Source of the DNA: Accumulibacter sp.
GTDB lineage: Bacteria > Pseudomonadota > Gammaproteobacteria > Burkholderiales > Rhodocyclaceae
Direction: 5' to 3'
DNA: 5,423 bases
Assembly (NCBI GenBank): GCA_031274075.1
Contig: JAISQQ010000339.1
Coordinates: forward strand, 1-5,423
Position 1 is the stretch's first letter. Every line of letters starts with the position of its first letter. The notes beneath the pieces were generated by a model. The model was given only the letters and a program-made list of their open reading frames with translations. It did no database searches and was not told the DNA's origin. Shown here piece after piece: positions 1-5,423 of the stretch. Made by a program: the position numbers and the translations under genes.

Positions 1-110
1 CGGAACTCATACTCGATCCGGCAAGGAGCGTTCGCTTTTTCGCCACCCTCCGTGGATTTTCCCTGGCGGCGGTTTTTTCACACGCATCACTTTTTTCAAG
101 GACAAGGATC

Positions 111-977
111 ATGGCAAGACTGGCATTTCTGGGAACTGGCCTTCTGGGCGGCGCGTTCGCCGAAGCGGCCGCCAAACGGGGCGACACGGTCGTCGCCTGG
201 AACCGTTCGCCGGACAAGGCGCGGGCTTTGGCGCCGTTCGGCGTCGCGGCGGCGGCGACGCCCGCCGAGGCCGTGGCGGGCGCTTCCAGGGCGCATCTGG
301 CCCTGAAGGACGACGCCGTGGTCGAGGAAGTCATCGCGGCGGCCCGGCCGGGGCTGGCGGCGGACGCCGTGCTGGTCGACCACAGCACGACCCTGCCGGC
401 GCTGACCGCCGAGCGCGCCGTCCGGCTCGGCGCGCAAGGGATCGCCTATCTGCACTGCCCGGTGTCGATGTCGCCGGCCGCGGTGAGGAGTGCGCAGGGC
501 TTGATGCTGGCGGCGGGGCCGAAAGCGGTTTTCGAACGGGTCCGGGCGGACCTGGAGAAAATGACCGGACGCCTCAGCTACGTCGGCGAGCGTCCCGACT
601 TGGCCGCGGTGTATAAACTGCTCGCCAACGCCCTGTCCCTCGGAATCCGGGGCGTGCTCTCGGATATCCTGGCCATCGCCAAGGCCGCCGACGTCACTGC
701 GGAAGACACCGTGAAAATGCTCGGTTTGCTCGACGTCCACGCATTTGTCATCGGACGCGCCAACAGCATGATCAAGGGCGATTTCACGCCGACCTTCGAA
801 CTCACCATGGCGCGCAAGGACGTGCGCCTGATGATCGAGACGGCCGGCGATCTGCCGCTCGCCGCGCTGCCTTCGCTGGCCGCGCGCATGGACGCGCTGA
901 TCGCCGCCGGACGGGGCGGCCAGGACGCGAGCGTGCTGGTCGTCGATTCCCTGCGCGCGAACGGGAATATCCCCTGA
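111..977 (+). CDS. NAD(P)-dependent oxidoreductase, 3-hydroxyisobutyrate dehydrogenase / 6-phosphogluconate dehydrogenase superfamily
   Basis: A 288-residue protein, the usual length for beta-hydroxyacid dehydrogenases, which oxidise or reduce small hydroxy acids in the cytoplasm. The N-terminal Rossmann fold is clear: the GxGxxG loop is G8-T-G-L-L-G13, and N31-R32-S33 ends the second strand. In this family an NR(S/T) there usually goes with NADP(H) rather than NAD(H). The D90-H-S-T-T segment fits the D-x-S-T substrate-side motif, and K169 with N173 (YKLLAN) fits the catalytic KxxxN. The C-terminal helical domain ends in a QDAS segment common in the family. The usual PVSGG loop reads P117-V-S-M-S121, so the substrate is probably not hydroxyisobutyrate; I cannot name it. 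The start is ATG 111, because the first beta strand begins at once and AAGGA lies 8 nt upstream (98-102). The frame is open further upstream without a better start. It converges with the DUF4870 gene. Family is secure, substrate unknown. Confidence 0.9.
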   Translation: MARLAFLGTGLLGGAFAEAAAKRGDTVVAWNRSPDKARALAPFGVAAAATPAEAVAGASRAHLALKDDAVVEEVIAAARPGLAADAVLVDHSTTLPALTAERAVRLGAQGIAYLHCPVSMSPAAVRSAQGLMLAAGPKAVFERVRADLEKMTGRLSYVGERPDLAAVYKLLANALSLGIRGVLSDILAIAKAADVTAEDTVKMLGLLDVHAFVIGRANSMIKGDFTPTFELTMARKDVRLMIETAGDLPLAALPSLAARMDALIAAGRGGQDASVLVVDSLRANGNIP

Positions 978-998
978 CGGCAGCGCGGCTTGTCGGCA

Positions 999-1097
999 TC
1001 AGAGGACAGAAGACAGAGGACAGAAGACAGTAATATTTGCGGGCGCTTCGCGCCCGGTAACTGAACTGTCCTCTGTCTTCTGTCTTCTGTCCTCTGA
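999..1097. repeat. Inverted repeat of heptamer units between convergent genes; possible bidirectional terminator
   Basis: The arms are 999-1031 and 1065-1097, 33 bp each, with 31 of 33 positions complementary and one of the two exceptions a G-T wobble. The left arm is four 7-bp units, CAGAGGA (A) and CAGAAGA (B), in order A-B-A-B, followed by CAGT. Read on the complement, the right arm is A-B-B-A followed by CAGT. The 33-nt loop (1032-1064) contains a separate GC-rich hairpin. The element starts 21 nt after the stop of the upstream gene and ends 12 nt from the stop of the converging DUF4870 gene. That placement suits transcript termination or 3'-end protection, although no long U tract follows. 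It encodes nothing convincing. It could be a copy of a dispersed intergenic repeat family; one window cannot show that. Confidence 0.9.
1040..1056. repeat. GC-rich hairpin inside the loop of the large inverted repeat
   Basis: CGGGCGC and GCGCCCG form a perfect 7-bp stem around a TTC triloop. It sits near the middle of the 33-nt loop, so the whole element can fold as a hairpin on a hairpin. The short flanks on both sides are A/T-richer (1031-1038 and 1057-1065). A stable GC stem is typical of a terminator, but only a few T residues lie nearby on either strand. Confidence 0.8.
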
Positions 1098-1109
1098 ATA
1101 GCCAGCTTC

Positions 1110-1457
1110 TCAGGCGGTGTACATCGCCTTGTTGTCGTTGAGGCGCAACCATCCCTTGACGATGCGATAAATCATCCAGACGCCGTTGGCGGCGAGTATC
1201 AGCCACCCGAAGACCAACAACACCGTGATGTAGCCCAACACTCCCCAAAGCAGGCCGAACCAGAAGGTCCTTATTTGCCAACGGAAATGGCTTTCGAGAA
1301 ATGTTCCGGCCATGTCGTCCTTCTTGACGTAGTTCATCACAATGGCAACGATGGCCGTGACGCCCACGAAAAAAGAGGCGGCGTAGAGCGCGTAAATCAC
1401 CGTGGTGAGCGTCTTCGCCGATTTCTCGCTTTCCGTCAGGCTTGCTATGTTTTCCAT
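1110..1457 (-). CDS. DUF4870-type small membrane protein
   Basis: A 115-residue, strongly hydrophobic protein that should sit in the cytoplasmic membrane. A short polar N-terminus (MENIASLTESEKSAK) leads into a first membrane segment at about 17-42. A conserved-looking E55-S-H-F-R-W-Q-I-R-T64 block follows, then two closely spaced membrane segments at about 65-84 and 85-101, and a polar tail. From memory, this pattern, with the ESHFRWQIRTFW motif between the first and second segments, matches DUF4870 (Tic20-like) proteins, whose function is unknown. I chose ATG 1457 because AGGGA lies 7 nt upstream and the family starts this way. The frame is open further back, with ATGs at 1535 and 1607, but that extension is polar, unlike the family, and lacks a ribosome site. 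It lies 175 bp downstream of the desulfidase in the same direction, so co-transcription is possible. It converges on the large inverted repeat. Confidence 0.87.
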   Translation of the reverse strand: MENIASLTESEKSAKTLTTVIYALYAASFFVGVTAIVAIVMNYVKKDDMAGTFLESHFRWQIRTFWFGLLWGVLGYITVLLVFGWLILAANGVWMIYRIVKGWLRLNDNKAMYTA

Positions 1458-1464
1458 CCTTGTT

Positions 1465-1469
1465 TCCCT
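1465..1469 (-). promoter_or_regulatory. Ribosome binding site of the DUF4870 gene
   Basis: AGGGA on the minus strand, 7 nt before ATG 1457. The other in-frame ATGs (1535, 1607) have no comparable purine-rich site, so this decides the start. Confidence 0.7.
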
Positions 1470-1511
1470 TTGTTGACGCGGCGATTCGGAAGCCTCGCCC
1501 AACGCACGGCA

Positions 1512-1535
1512 ATGATACTCGCCGGCGAGCTTCAT
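1512..1535. repeat. Interrupted 24-bp palindrome upstream of the DUF4870 gene
   Basis: The core 1518-1529 (CTCGCCGGCGAG) is a perfect 12-bp palindrome. After a 2-bp mismatch on each side, ATGA and TCAT extend the symmetry, giving 10 of 12 matched positions per half. Its near edge is 54 nt upstream of the DUF4870 start, and it lies about 100 nt past the desulfidase stop. It could be a dimeric repressor site or an mRNA hairpin. No U tract follows on the minus strand, so a terminator is unlikely. The rest of the gap at 1458-1632 shows nothing else I can support. Confidence 0.5.
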
Positions 1536-1632
1536 CTTGCCCAGCGGGATTGCGCAATGGCGCGTGGATATTTCCAGGCAGGAATGCTTGCCGACTCTTG
1601 TCCGCACACAACCCGGCCCACCGTTTCCGCCA

Positions 1633-2922
1633 TCAACAATGCTTGCTCATGATGATCTCGATGATCTGCCGGTCGGTATGCGCCATGCTTCCGCTGGCCA
1701 GCGCGCAGAGGTTGGCGATGGACTGGTCTACGTCATCGGCGACGATGCCTTCTTCGCCGCTCACGCGCGCGTCGTCGAGCGCCATCAGCACGGCCTTGTA
1801 GGCCGCGCCGACCGAGGTCGATACCTTCATCGCGCAACTGTTGGAAGCGCCGTCGCAGATCATCCCGGCAAGATCGCCGATCATGCTGCAGATGGCCATG
1901 CTCGCGCTCTTGAAGCCGCCGCCGAGCAGCCAGGCCATGGCCGCCGCCGCGCCCATCGCCGCCGTGGTCACCGCGCACAGCGCGGAAAGCCGCGGGAGCT
2001 TGTCGTGGATGTAGATCGCCGTCAGGTGCGAAAGGATCAGTGCGCGCGCGAGCCGTTCGTCGTCCGCCTGGACGTGCCCGGCCACCACGACCACCGGCAG
2101 GGTCGCGGTGATGCCCTGGTTGCCGGAGCCTGAATTGCTCATCGCCGGCAGCGTGGCGCCGCCCATGCGCGCGTCCGACGCCGCGGCGGAACGCATCACG
2201 ATACGCGCCTGCAAGTCGTCGGAAAGCAGCCCGAGATCGACGTTGCGGCGCATCGTCGCGCCGATGTGCAGGCCGTAGCCGCCGCTCATCCCGGCTTCCG
2301 CCAGACGGGAATTGAGCCGGGCGGCGTCGAGGATGAAGGCGATTTCGCCGAACGGCGCGGCGACCGCGAAATCGAAGACGTCGCGGGCCGTCACGCCGGC
2401 CAGCGAGAATTCGGGTCTTGCGCCCGCCGGATCGGGCTCGGCCTTGAACAGCACCTCTCCGTTCTTTTCGACGAGCACGACGCGGGTGTGCGCGTCGGCG
2501 ATGCACGCCCGCGCCCAGTCGCCGCCCCTGGACAGCCGCGCTTCGGCGTAAAGGATGTGGGGAACGGCGGCGATTCCCACCTCGACGCGCTTTTCGGAGA
2601 GCATCCGCTTGCCCGCGGCCACGGCCTCGGGCGAGAGCTTGCGCAGCACTTCCAGGCCGCCGTCGGGGTCTCCTCCGAGCGCGCCGACCGCCGCGGCGAT
2701 CGGCAGGCCGGTCATGCCCGTCCCAGGGACGGTGACGCCCATCCCGTTTTTCATCAGATTGGCCGAGACCCTGGCCTCGATGCGTTCCGGCGCGCCGCTA
2801 AGATGCCTGGCGGCAATCGCCGCGGCCAGGGCCAGGGAAATCGGCTCGGTACAGCCGAGCGCGGGGACGACTTCATGTTGGACGGCCTTGAGAAAGTCGG
2901 GCCAGAGATCGGTTCGGGTCAA
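1633..2922 (-). CDS. cyuA: L-cysteine desulfidase (CyuA/YhaM family, formerly UPF0597)
   Basis: A 429-residue enzyme (E. coli CyuA is about 436) expected to break L-cysteine into pyruvate, ammonia and sulfide with a [4Fe-4S] cluster, in the cytoplasm. The family marks are all present: PALGC24TEP near the N-terminus, [16 protein letters not shown] (55-70), a D250-A-R-M-G-G-A-T block, and [10 protein letters not shown] (262-271). The cysteines C24, C316, C356 and C363 keep the spacing I recall for the M. jannaschii enzyme (catalytic C25; cluster C282, C322, C329): 40 and then 7 residues. It therefore looks active. I prefer TTG 2922: AGGA sits 7 nt upstream, and the protein then begins close to where the family begins. 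ATG 2979 would give 448 residues, adding 19 low-complexity residues over a tandem repeat, with GGGAG only 4 nt away. It is divergent from the hybrid kinase. No clear terminator follows it. Confidence 0.93.
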   Translation of the reverse strand: MTRTDLWPDFLKAVQHEVVPALGCTEPISLALAAAIAARHLSGAPERIEARVSANLMKNGMGVTVPGTGMTGLPIAAAVGALGGDPDGGLEVLRKLSPEAVAAGKRMLSEKRVEVGIAAVPHILYAEARLSRGGDWARACIADAHTRVVLVEKNGEVLFKAEPDPAGARPEFSLAGVTARDVFDFAVAAPFGEIAFILDAARLNSRLAEAGMSGGYGLHIGATMRRNVDLGLLSDDLQARIVMRSAAASDARMGGATLPAMSNSGSGNQGITATLPVVVVAGHVQADDERLARALILSHLTAIYIHDKLPRLSALCAVTTAAMGAAAAMAWLLGGGFKSASMAICSMIGDLAGMICDGASNSCAMKVSTSVGAAYKAVLMALDDARVSGEEGIVADDVDQSIANLCALASGSMAHTDRQIIEIIMSKHC

Positions 2923-2929
2923 TTCATTT

Positions 2930-2935
2930 TCCTGG
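2930..2935 (-). promoter_or_regulatory. Ribosome binding site supporting the TTG start of cyuA
   Basis: CCAGGA on the minus strand, 7 nt before TTG 2922. The competing ATG at 2979 has only GGGAG (2984-2988) at a 4-nt spacing, which is too close for a good site. This favours the TTG start. Confidence 0.55.
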
Positions 2936-2942
2936 GGGTTGG

Positions 2943-2966
2943 TGACGGGGTGACGGGGCGACGGGC
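2943..2966. repeat. Short tandem repeat, 8-bp unit TGACGGGG, three copies
   Basis: Two exact copies (2943-2950, 2951-2958) are followed by a degenerate one, CGACGGGC (2959-2966). GG before the first copy and CG after the last continue the pattern in part. It lies just upstream of the preferred cyuA start. If ATG 2979 is used instead, it encodes the low-complexity stretch [12 protein letters not shown], unlike the rest of the protein. Confidence 0.75.
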
Positions 2967-2998
2967 GCGGCGCTTTCATGAGGCTCCCAATGGCGTCA

Positions 2999-3027
2999 AT
3001 TGTGCGTACTATTACGCTGGCTTGCAA
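2999..3027 (-). promoter_or_regulatory. Possible sigma-70 promoter for cyuA
   Basis: On the minus strand, TTGCAA (3022-3027; 4 of 6 to TTGACA) and CACAAT (2999-3004; 4 of 6 to TATAAT) are separated by exactly 17 bp. Transcription would start near 2992. That gives a leader of about 70 nt to TTG 2922, or about 13 nt to ATG 2979. This is the most A/T-rich stretch of the divergent gap, which fits a promoter, but the match is only moderate. Confidence 0.35.
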
Positions 3028-3114
3028 ACGAAGACACGGCGATGAGCGCGGGCGGCCGAACGCGGCGGGCGGGGTGAGCGCCGGTTCGAGCCGTCGCGCA
3101 CGGGCGAGATTCCC

Positions 3115-3121
3115 AGGGAGG
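3115..3121 (+). promoter_or_regulatory. Strong ribosome binding site of the hybrid kinase gene
   Basis: AGGGAGG, 8 nt before ATG 3130, a near-ideal Shine-Dalgarno match. It fixes the start of a gene that has no stop codon inside the window. Confidence 0.8.
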
Positions 3122-3129
3122 CTGACATC

Positions 3130-5423
3130 ATGAAGAATGTGAAGGAACTGGTAAAAGCCAACTACCATCAGGTTTTGCTGGTTTTCGCCGCTTTTCTGAT
3201 CATGGTGCTGATTTCGTATGTCTACGCCAGCCGCATCGTCAGGCAGCAGATGGAGATGATCGGCGACAACAGCCTGGAGACCATCCAGGCCCAGGTTTCG
3301 GCCAGTTTGCAAAACACCAGCCTGATCCTCGCCAACATCGTCCAGTCGCTCGAGAAAATGCTGCCCCAGCGCAGCAATGACGAACTCCTGCAATTTATTC
3401 GCCAAGCTAACGGCCACTTTGCGGGCGAGCGTTCGCCGATGCCCAATTTCATGAAGTTCTACGGTCATATCCGCGGCGAATTCCTCGATGGATCGGGCTG
3501 GGTCCCGCCCGGGGACTATGTTCCGGAAAGCCGTCCCTGGCATATCGGCGCGCAAGGAGCCAACGGCCAGGTATTTTTTTCACCTCCCTATATCGACGCC
3601 GAAACCGGCGGCATCTGCATCAGCTTTTCGCAGCAGGTCTTTGACGACCAGGGAAACGCCTACGGCGTCTTCGCGATGGATCTGAAGCTGGGACAGATTA
3701 CCTCCTATGTCCAGCAGCGGAAAATCGCCGGCAACGGCTACGGCATCCTGCTGGACGAGCAACTGAACTTCATCGTCCATCCGGACCCGTCCCTGAACGG
3801 GAAGAACGCCAGCGAGGCCGGCGGCGACTTCCCCCAACTGAAACGGATCCTGGGGGAGCAGGACAAGATTTCCGCGCTCAGCTTTCGTGATATCGACGAT
3901 GGCGAGAGCGTGATTTTCTTCCGGAAAATCTTCAACGGCTGGTATCTGGGAGCGCTGGTTCCCTACGCCGATTTCTACCGCGATGTTTACCGCCTGGCCA
4001 CCATGCTCGGGCTGCTGGGGCTGATACTGACCGTCGTGCTCAGCGGCCTGCTGGTGCACTATCGGCTGGAAAAAATGCGCTCCGACGAGAAAAATCTCGG
4101 CAAAAGCGCCTTCCTGGCGCGGGTCAGCCATGAAATCCGCACCCCGATGAACGCCATCATCGGCATGAGCGAGCTGGCCAAGCGCGATTACGGCAAGCCG
4201 CAGGCCATCGGCTACATCGACGAAATCAGAAAAGCCGGACTGAGCCTCCTGGCCTTGATCAACGACATTCTCGAACTGTCCCGGGCCGAATCCGGACACC
4301 TGACCATCAGCGTCGGACCGTACCGCAGCGTGACGCTGTTCAGCGATCTCCTCTCGGTGGTCCGTGCCTACATCGGCGAAAAGCATCTGCAACTGACGGT
4401 CGAGATCGCCCCCGACATTCCCGCGGGGCTGGTCGGCGATCAGGCGCGGATACGGCAAATCCTGCTCAACATGCTCTCCAACGCCGTCAAGTACACGCCG
4501 CAGGGCGGGGTGCGCTTCTGTGCCGCCTGCCGGTCGCGGGAAGGCGACGCGGCGACGCTCGAATTCCAGGTCGAGGATAGCGGCGTCGGCATCCGGGAAG
4601 AGGACCTGCCCTATCTTTTCAACGATTTCGTCCGCCTCGACGAATCGGCCAACCGCCATATCGCCGGCACCGGGCTGGGATTGTCCATCGCCAGGAGCCT
4701 GAGCCGCGGCATGGGCGGCGACATCGTCGTGAAAAGCGTCTACGGGAAGGGATCGACCTTCACCATCACCCTGGTCCAGCAGGTGGAGGACTGGACCCCG
4801 ATCGGGGCGATGGAAAGCTGGCAGGGGCAATCCGAGGAAGAAGAGGAAGAAGAGGAGCGTTTTATCGCGCCGGCCTGCCGGGTGCTGATCGTCGACGACG
4901 TCAGCTTCAACCTGGTCGTCGCCAAGGGGCTGCTGGCGCTCTTCCAACTGGACATCACCACATGCCAGAGCGGGCAGGAAGCGATCGAACTGACGCAGCG
5001 GCAGCATTTCGACCTGATCTTCATGGATCACATGATGCCGGAGATGGATGGCATCGAAGCCACGAAACGCCTGCGCGGCATGGCCGGCTGGCAGGCCACG
5101 GCGCCGATCGTCGCCCTGACCGCCAACGCCGTCGCCGGCATGAAGGAGTTGTTCCTGAAAAACGGCTTCGACGATTTTCTCTCGAAACCGATAGAAATCG
5201 CCCAGCTGTACGAAATCATGGACAAATGGGTGCCCAAGGACAAACGCCGCCCGGCGGAAGCGGCGAAAAGCCAGAATGAAGAACACGATTTGAGCATCGA
5301 GGGCATCGACGTGGCGCGGGGCGTGGCCACCATCGGCGGATCATTGCCCGCCTACCTGGAAGCGCTGAAGATCTATTGCCTGGACGTGGAAAAACACCTG
5401 CCCTTCCTGCGCGAGTTTTCCGG
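3130..5423 (+). CDS. Membrane-bound hybrid sensor histidine kinase (dCache-HisKA-HATPase-REC-HPt), 3' end cut by the window
   Basis: 764 residues are visible with no stop. A membrane segment at 15-33 and another at about 289-310 enclose a roughly 255-residue extracytoplasmic dCache-type sensor, with S134-R-P-W137, P152-P-Y154 and G179-V-F-A-M-D184. Only about 20 residues link the second segment to the H-box, so there is no HAMP domain. The kinase core is complete: H334 in SHEIRTP is the phosphorylated His, with N451 in the N-box, D483-S-G-V-G (G1) and G513-T-G-L-G517 (G2). A linker with eight glutamates (569-576) leads to a receiver with D589/D590, phospho-acceptor D633 ([11 protein letters not shown]), T664 and K686. 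From about 722, [10 protein letters not shown] and the following helix look like the start of an HPt domain; its His lies outside the window. This is a phosphorelay sensor. It is divergent from cyuA; the partner regulator and signal are not visible. Confidence 0.93.
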   Translation, partial: MKNVKELVKANYHQVLLVFAAFLIMVLISYVYASRIVRQQMEMIGDNSLETIQAQVSASLQNTSLILANIVQSLEKMLPQRSNDELLQFIRQANGHFAGERSPMPNFMKFYGHIRGEFLDGSGWVPPGDYVPESRPWHIGAQGANGQVFFSPPYIDAETGGICISFSQQVFDDQGNAYGVFAMDLKLGQITSYVQQRKIAGNGYGILLDEQLNFIVHPDPSLNGKNASEAGGDFPQLKRILGEQDKISALSFRDIDDGESVIFFRKIFNGWYLGALVPYADFYRDVYRLATMLGLLGLILTVVLSGLLVHYRLEKMRSDEKNLGKSAFLARVSHEIRTPMNAIIGMSELAKRDYGKPQAIGYIDEIRKAGLSLLALINDILELSRAESGHLTISVGPYRSVTLFSDLLSVVRAYIGEKHLQLTVEIAPDIPAGLVGDQARIRQILLNMLSNAVKYTPQGGVRFCAACRSREGDAATLEFQVEDSGVGIREEDLPYLFNDFVRLDESANRHIAGTGLGLSIARSLSRGMGGDIVVKSVYGKGSTFTITLVQQVEDWTPIGAMESWQGQSEEEEEEEERFIAPACRVLIVDDVSFNLVVAKGLLALFQLDITTCQSGQEAIELTQRQHFDLIFMDHMMPEMDGIEATKRLRGMAGWQATAPIVALTANAVAGMKELFLKNGFDDFLSKPIEIAQLYEIMDKWVPKDKRRPAEAAKSQNEEHDLSIEGIDVARGVATIGGSLPAYLEALKIYCLDVEKHLPFLREFS

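Noticed and set aside
1..110. Upstream gene tail or terminator in the first 110 bases
   Set aside because: All three plus frames are open but too short to judge, and no family is recognisable. A 4-bp stem with a 2-nt loop before TTTTT (about 28-41) is too weak to call a terminator.
96..740. 214-codon open frame on the minus strand opposite the oxidoreductase
   Set aside because: Arg/Gly-rich composition without a fold signature; a shadow of the plus-strand gene, which has a clear Rossmann fold.
1577..1592. Small hairpin downstream of cyuA as its terminator
   Set aside because: The 6-bp stem has an A-C mismatch in the minus-strand transcript and no U tract follows. A nearby 9-bp direct repeat (AATGCTTGC at 1583-1591 and 1638-1646) is short enough to be chance.
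802..1611. 269-codon minus-strand open frame running through the inverted repeat
   Set aside because: It crosses the oxidoreductase gene, the heptamer repeat and the DUF4870 gene in a different frame. Its sequence is low-complexity and repeat-derived.
2991..3006. Possible sigma-54 promoter for the kinase (GG-N10-GC at 2992-2993 and 3004-3005)
   Set aside because: Only the GG/GC core and a few flanking bases fit (TGGC and TGC). The rest differs from the consensus, and no sigma-54 activator is visible. I also found no convincing plus-strand sigma-70 promoter here.
1733..3045. Several open frames overlapping cyuA on both strands
   Set aside because: All are Arg/Gly/Ala-rich shadows of cyuA, which carries every family motif including four correctly spaced cysteines.
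2980..3555. N-terminal extension of the cyuA frame, open for 192 more codons
   Set aside because: It runs antisense through the kinase gene and the divergent intergenic region and bears no likeness to the desulfidase family. The real start is at 2922 (or 2979).
3580..5286. 568-codon open frame on the minus strand opposite the kinase
   Set aside because: Its translation has no recognisable domain and is rich in Q, G, D and H, as expected for the antisense of GC-rich coding DNA. The plus strand encodes a complete kinase core and receiver with all motifs.

Overview
The window looks like a chromosomal segment of a high-GC proteobacterium. A betaproteobacterium, perhaps Rhodocyclales-like, is my best guess. 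It rests on the strong G/C preference at third codon positions, the gene families present and the style of intergenic repeats; no taxonomic marker is present. I see no transposase, phage gene, tRNA, rRNA or CRISPR array.

Layout. (1) 111-977, plus strand: an NAD(P)-dependent oxidoreductase of the 3-hydroxyisobutyrate dehydrogenase superfamily, with an altered substrate loop. (2) 999-1097: a striking inverted repeat between two convergent genes. Each arm is made of four 7-bp units (CAGAGGA or CAGAAGA), and the loop carries its own GC-rich hairpin. (3) 1110-1457, minus strand: a small DUF4870-type membrane protein. (4) 1458-1632: a gene-free gap with an interrupted 24-bp palindrome. (5) 1633-2922, minus strand: an L-cysteine desulfidase (CyuA/YhaM, formerly UPF0597) with all four expected cysteines, probably starting at a TTG; an ATG at 2979 is the alternative. 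(6) 2923-3129: a divergent intergenic region holding an 8-bp tandem repeat and a plausible sigma-70 promoter for the desulfidase. (7) 3130 to the right edge, plus strand: a large membrane-bound hybrid histidine kinase (dCache sensor, HisKA, HATPase, receiver, start of an HPt domain). It is cut by the window end.

How the genes may work together. The oxidoreductase and the DUF4870 gene converge on the inverted repeat, which could end transcription from both sides. The desulfidase and the DUF4870 gene lie in the same direction 175 bp apart, with no clear terminator between them. The desulfidase and the hybrid kinase are divergent and share a short control region. The kinase's extracytoplasmic domain carries most of the residues I recall for amino-acid-binding dCache domains. 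A link between amino-acid (possibly cysteine) sensing and cysteine breakdown is therefore a reasonable but unproven idea. Nothing here is clearly a new system; the inverted repeat and the kinase/desulfidase pairing deserve the closest look.
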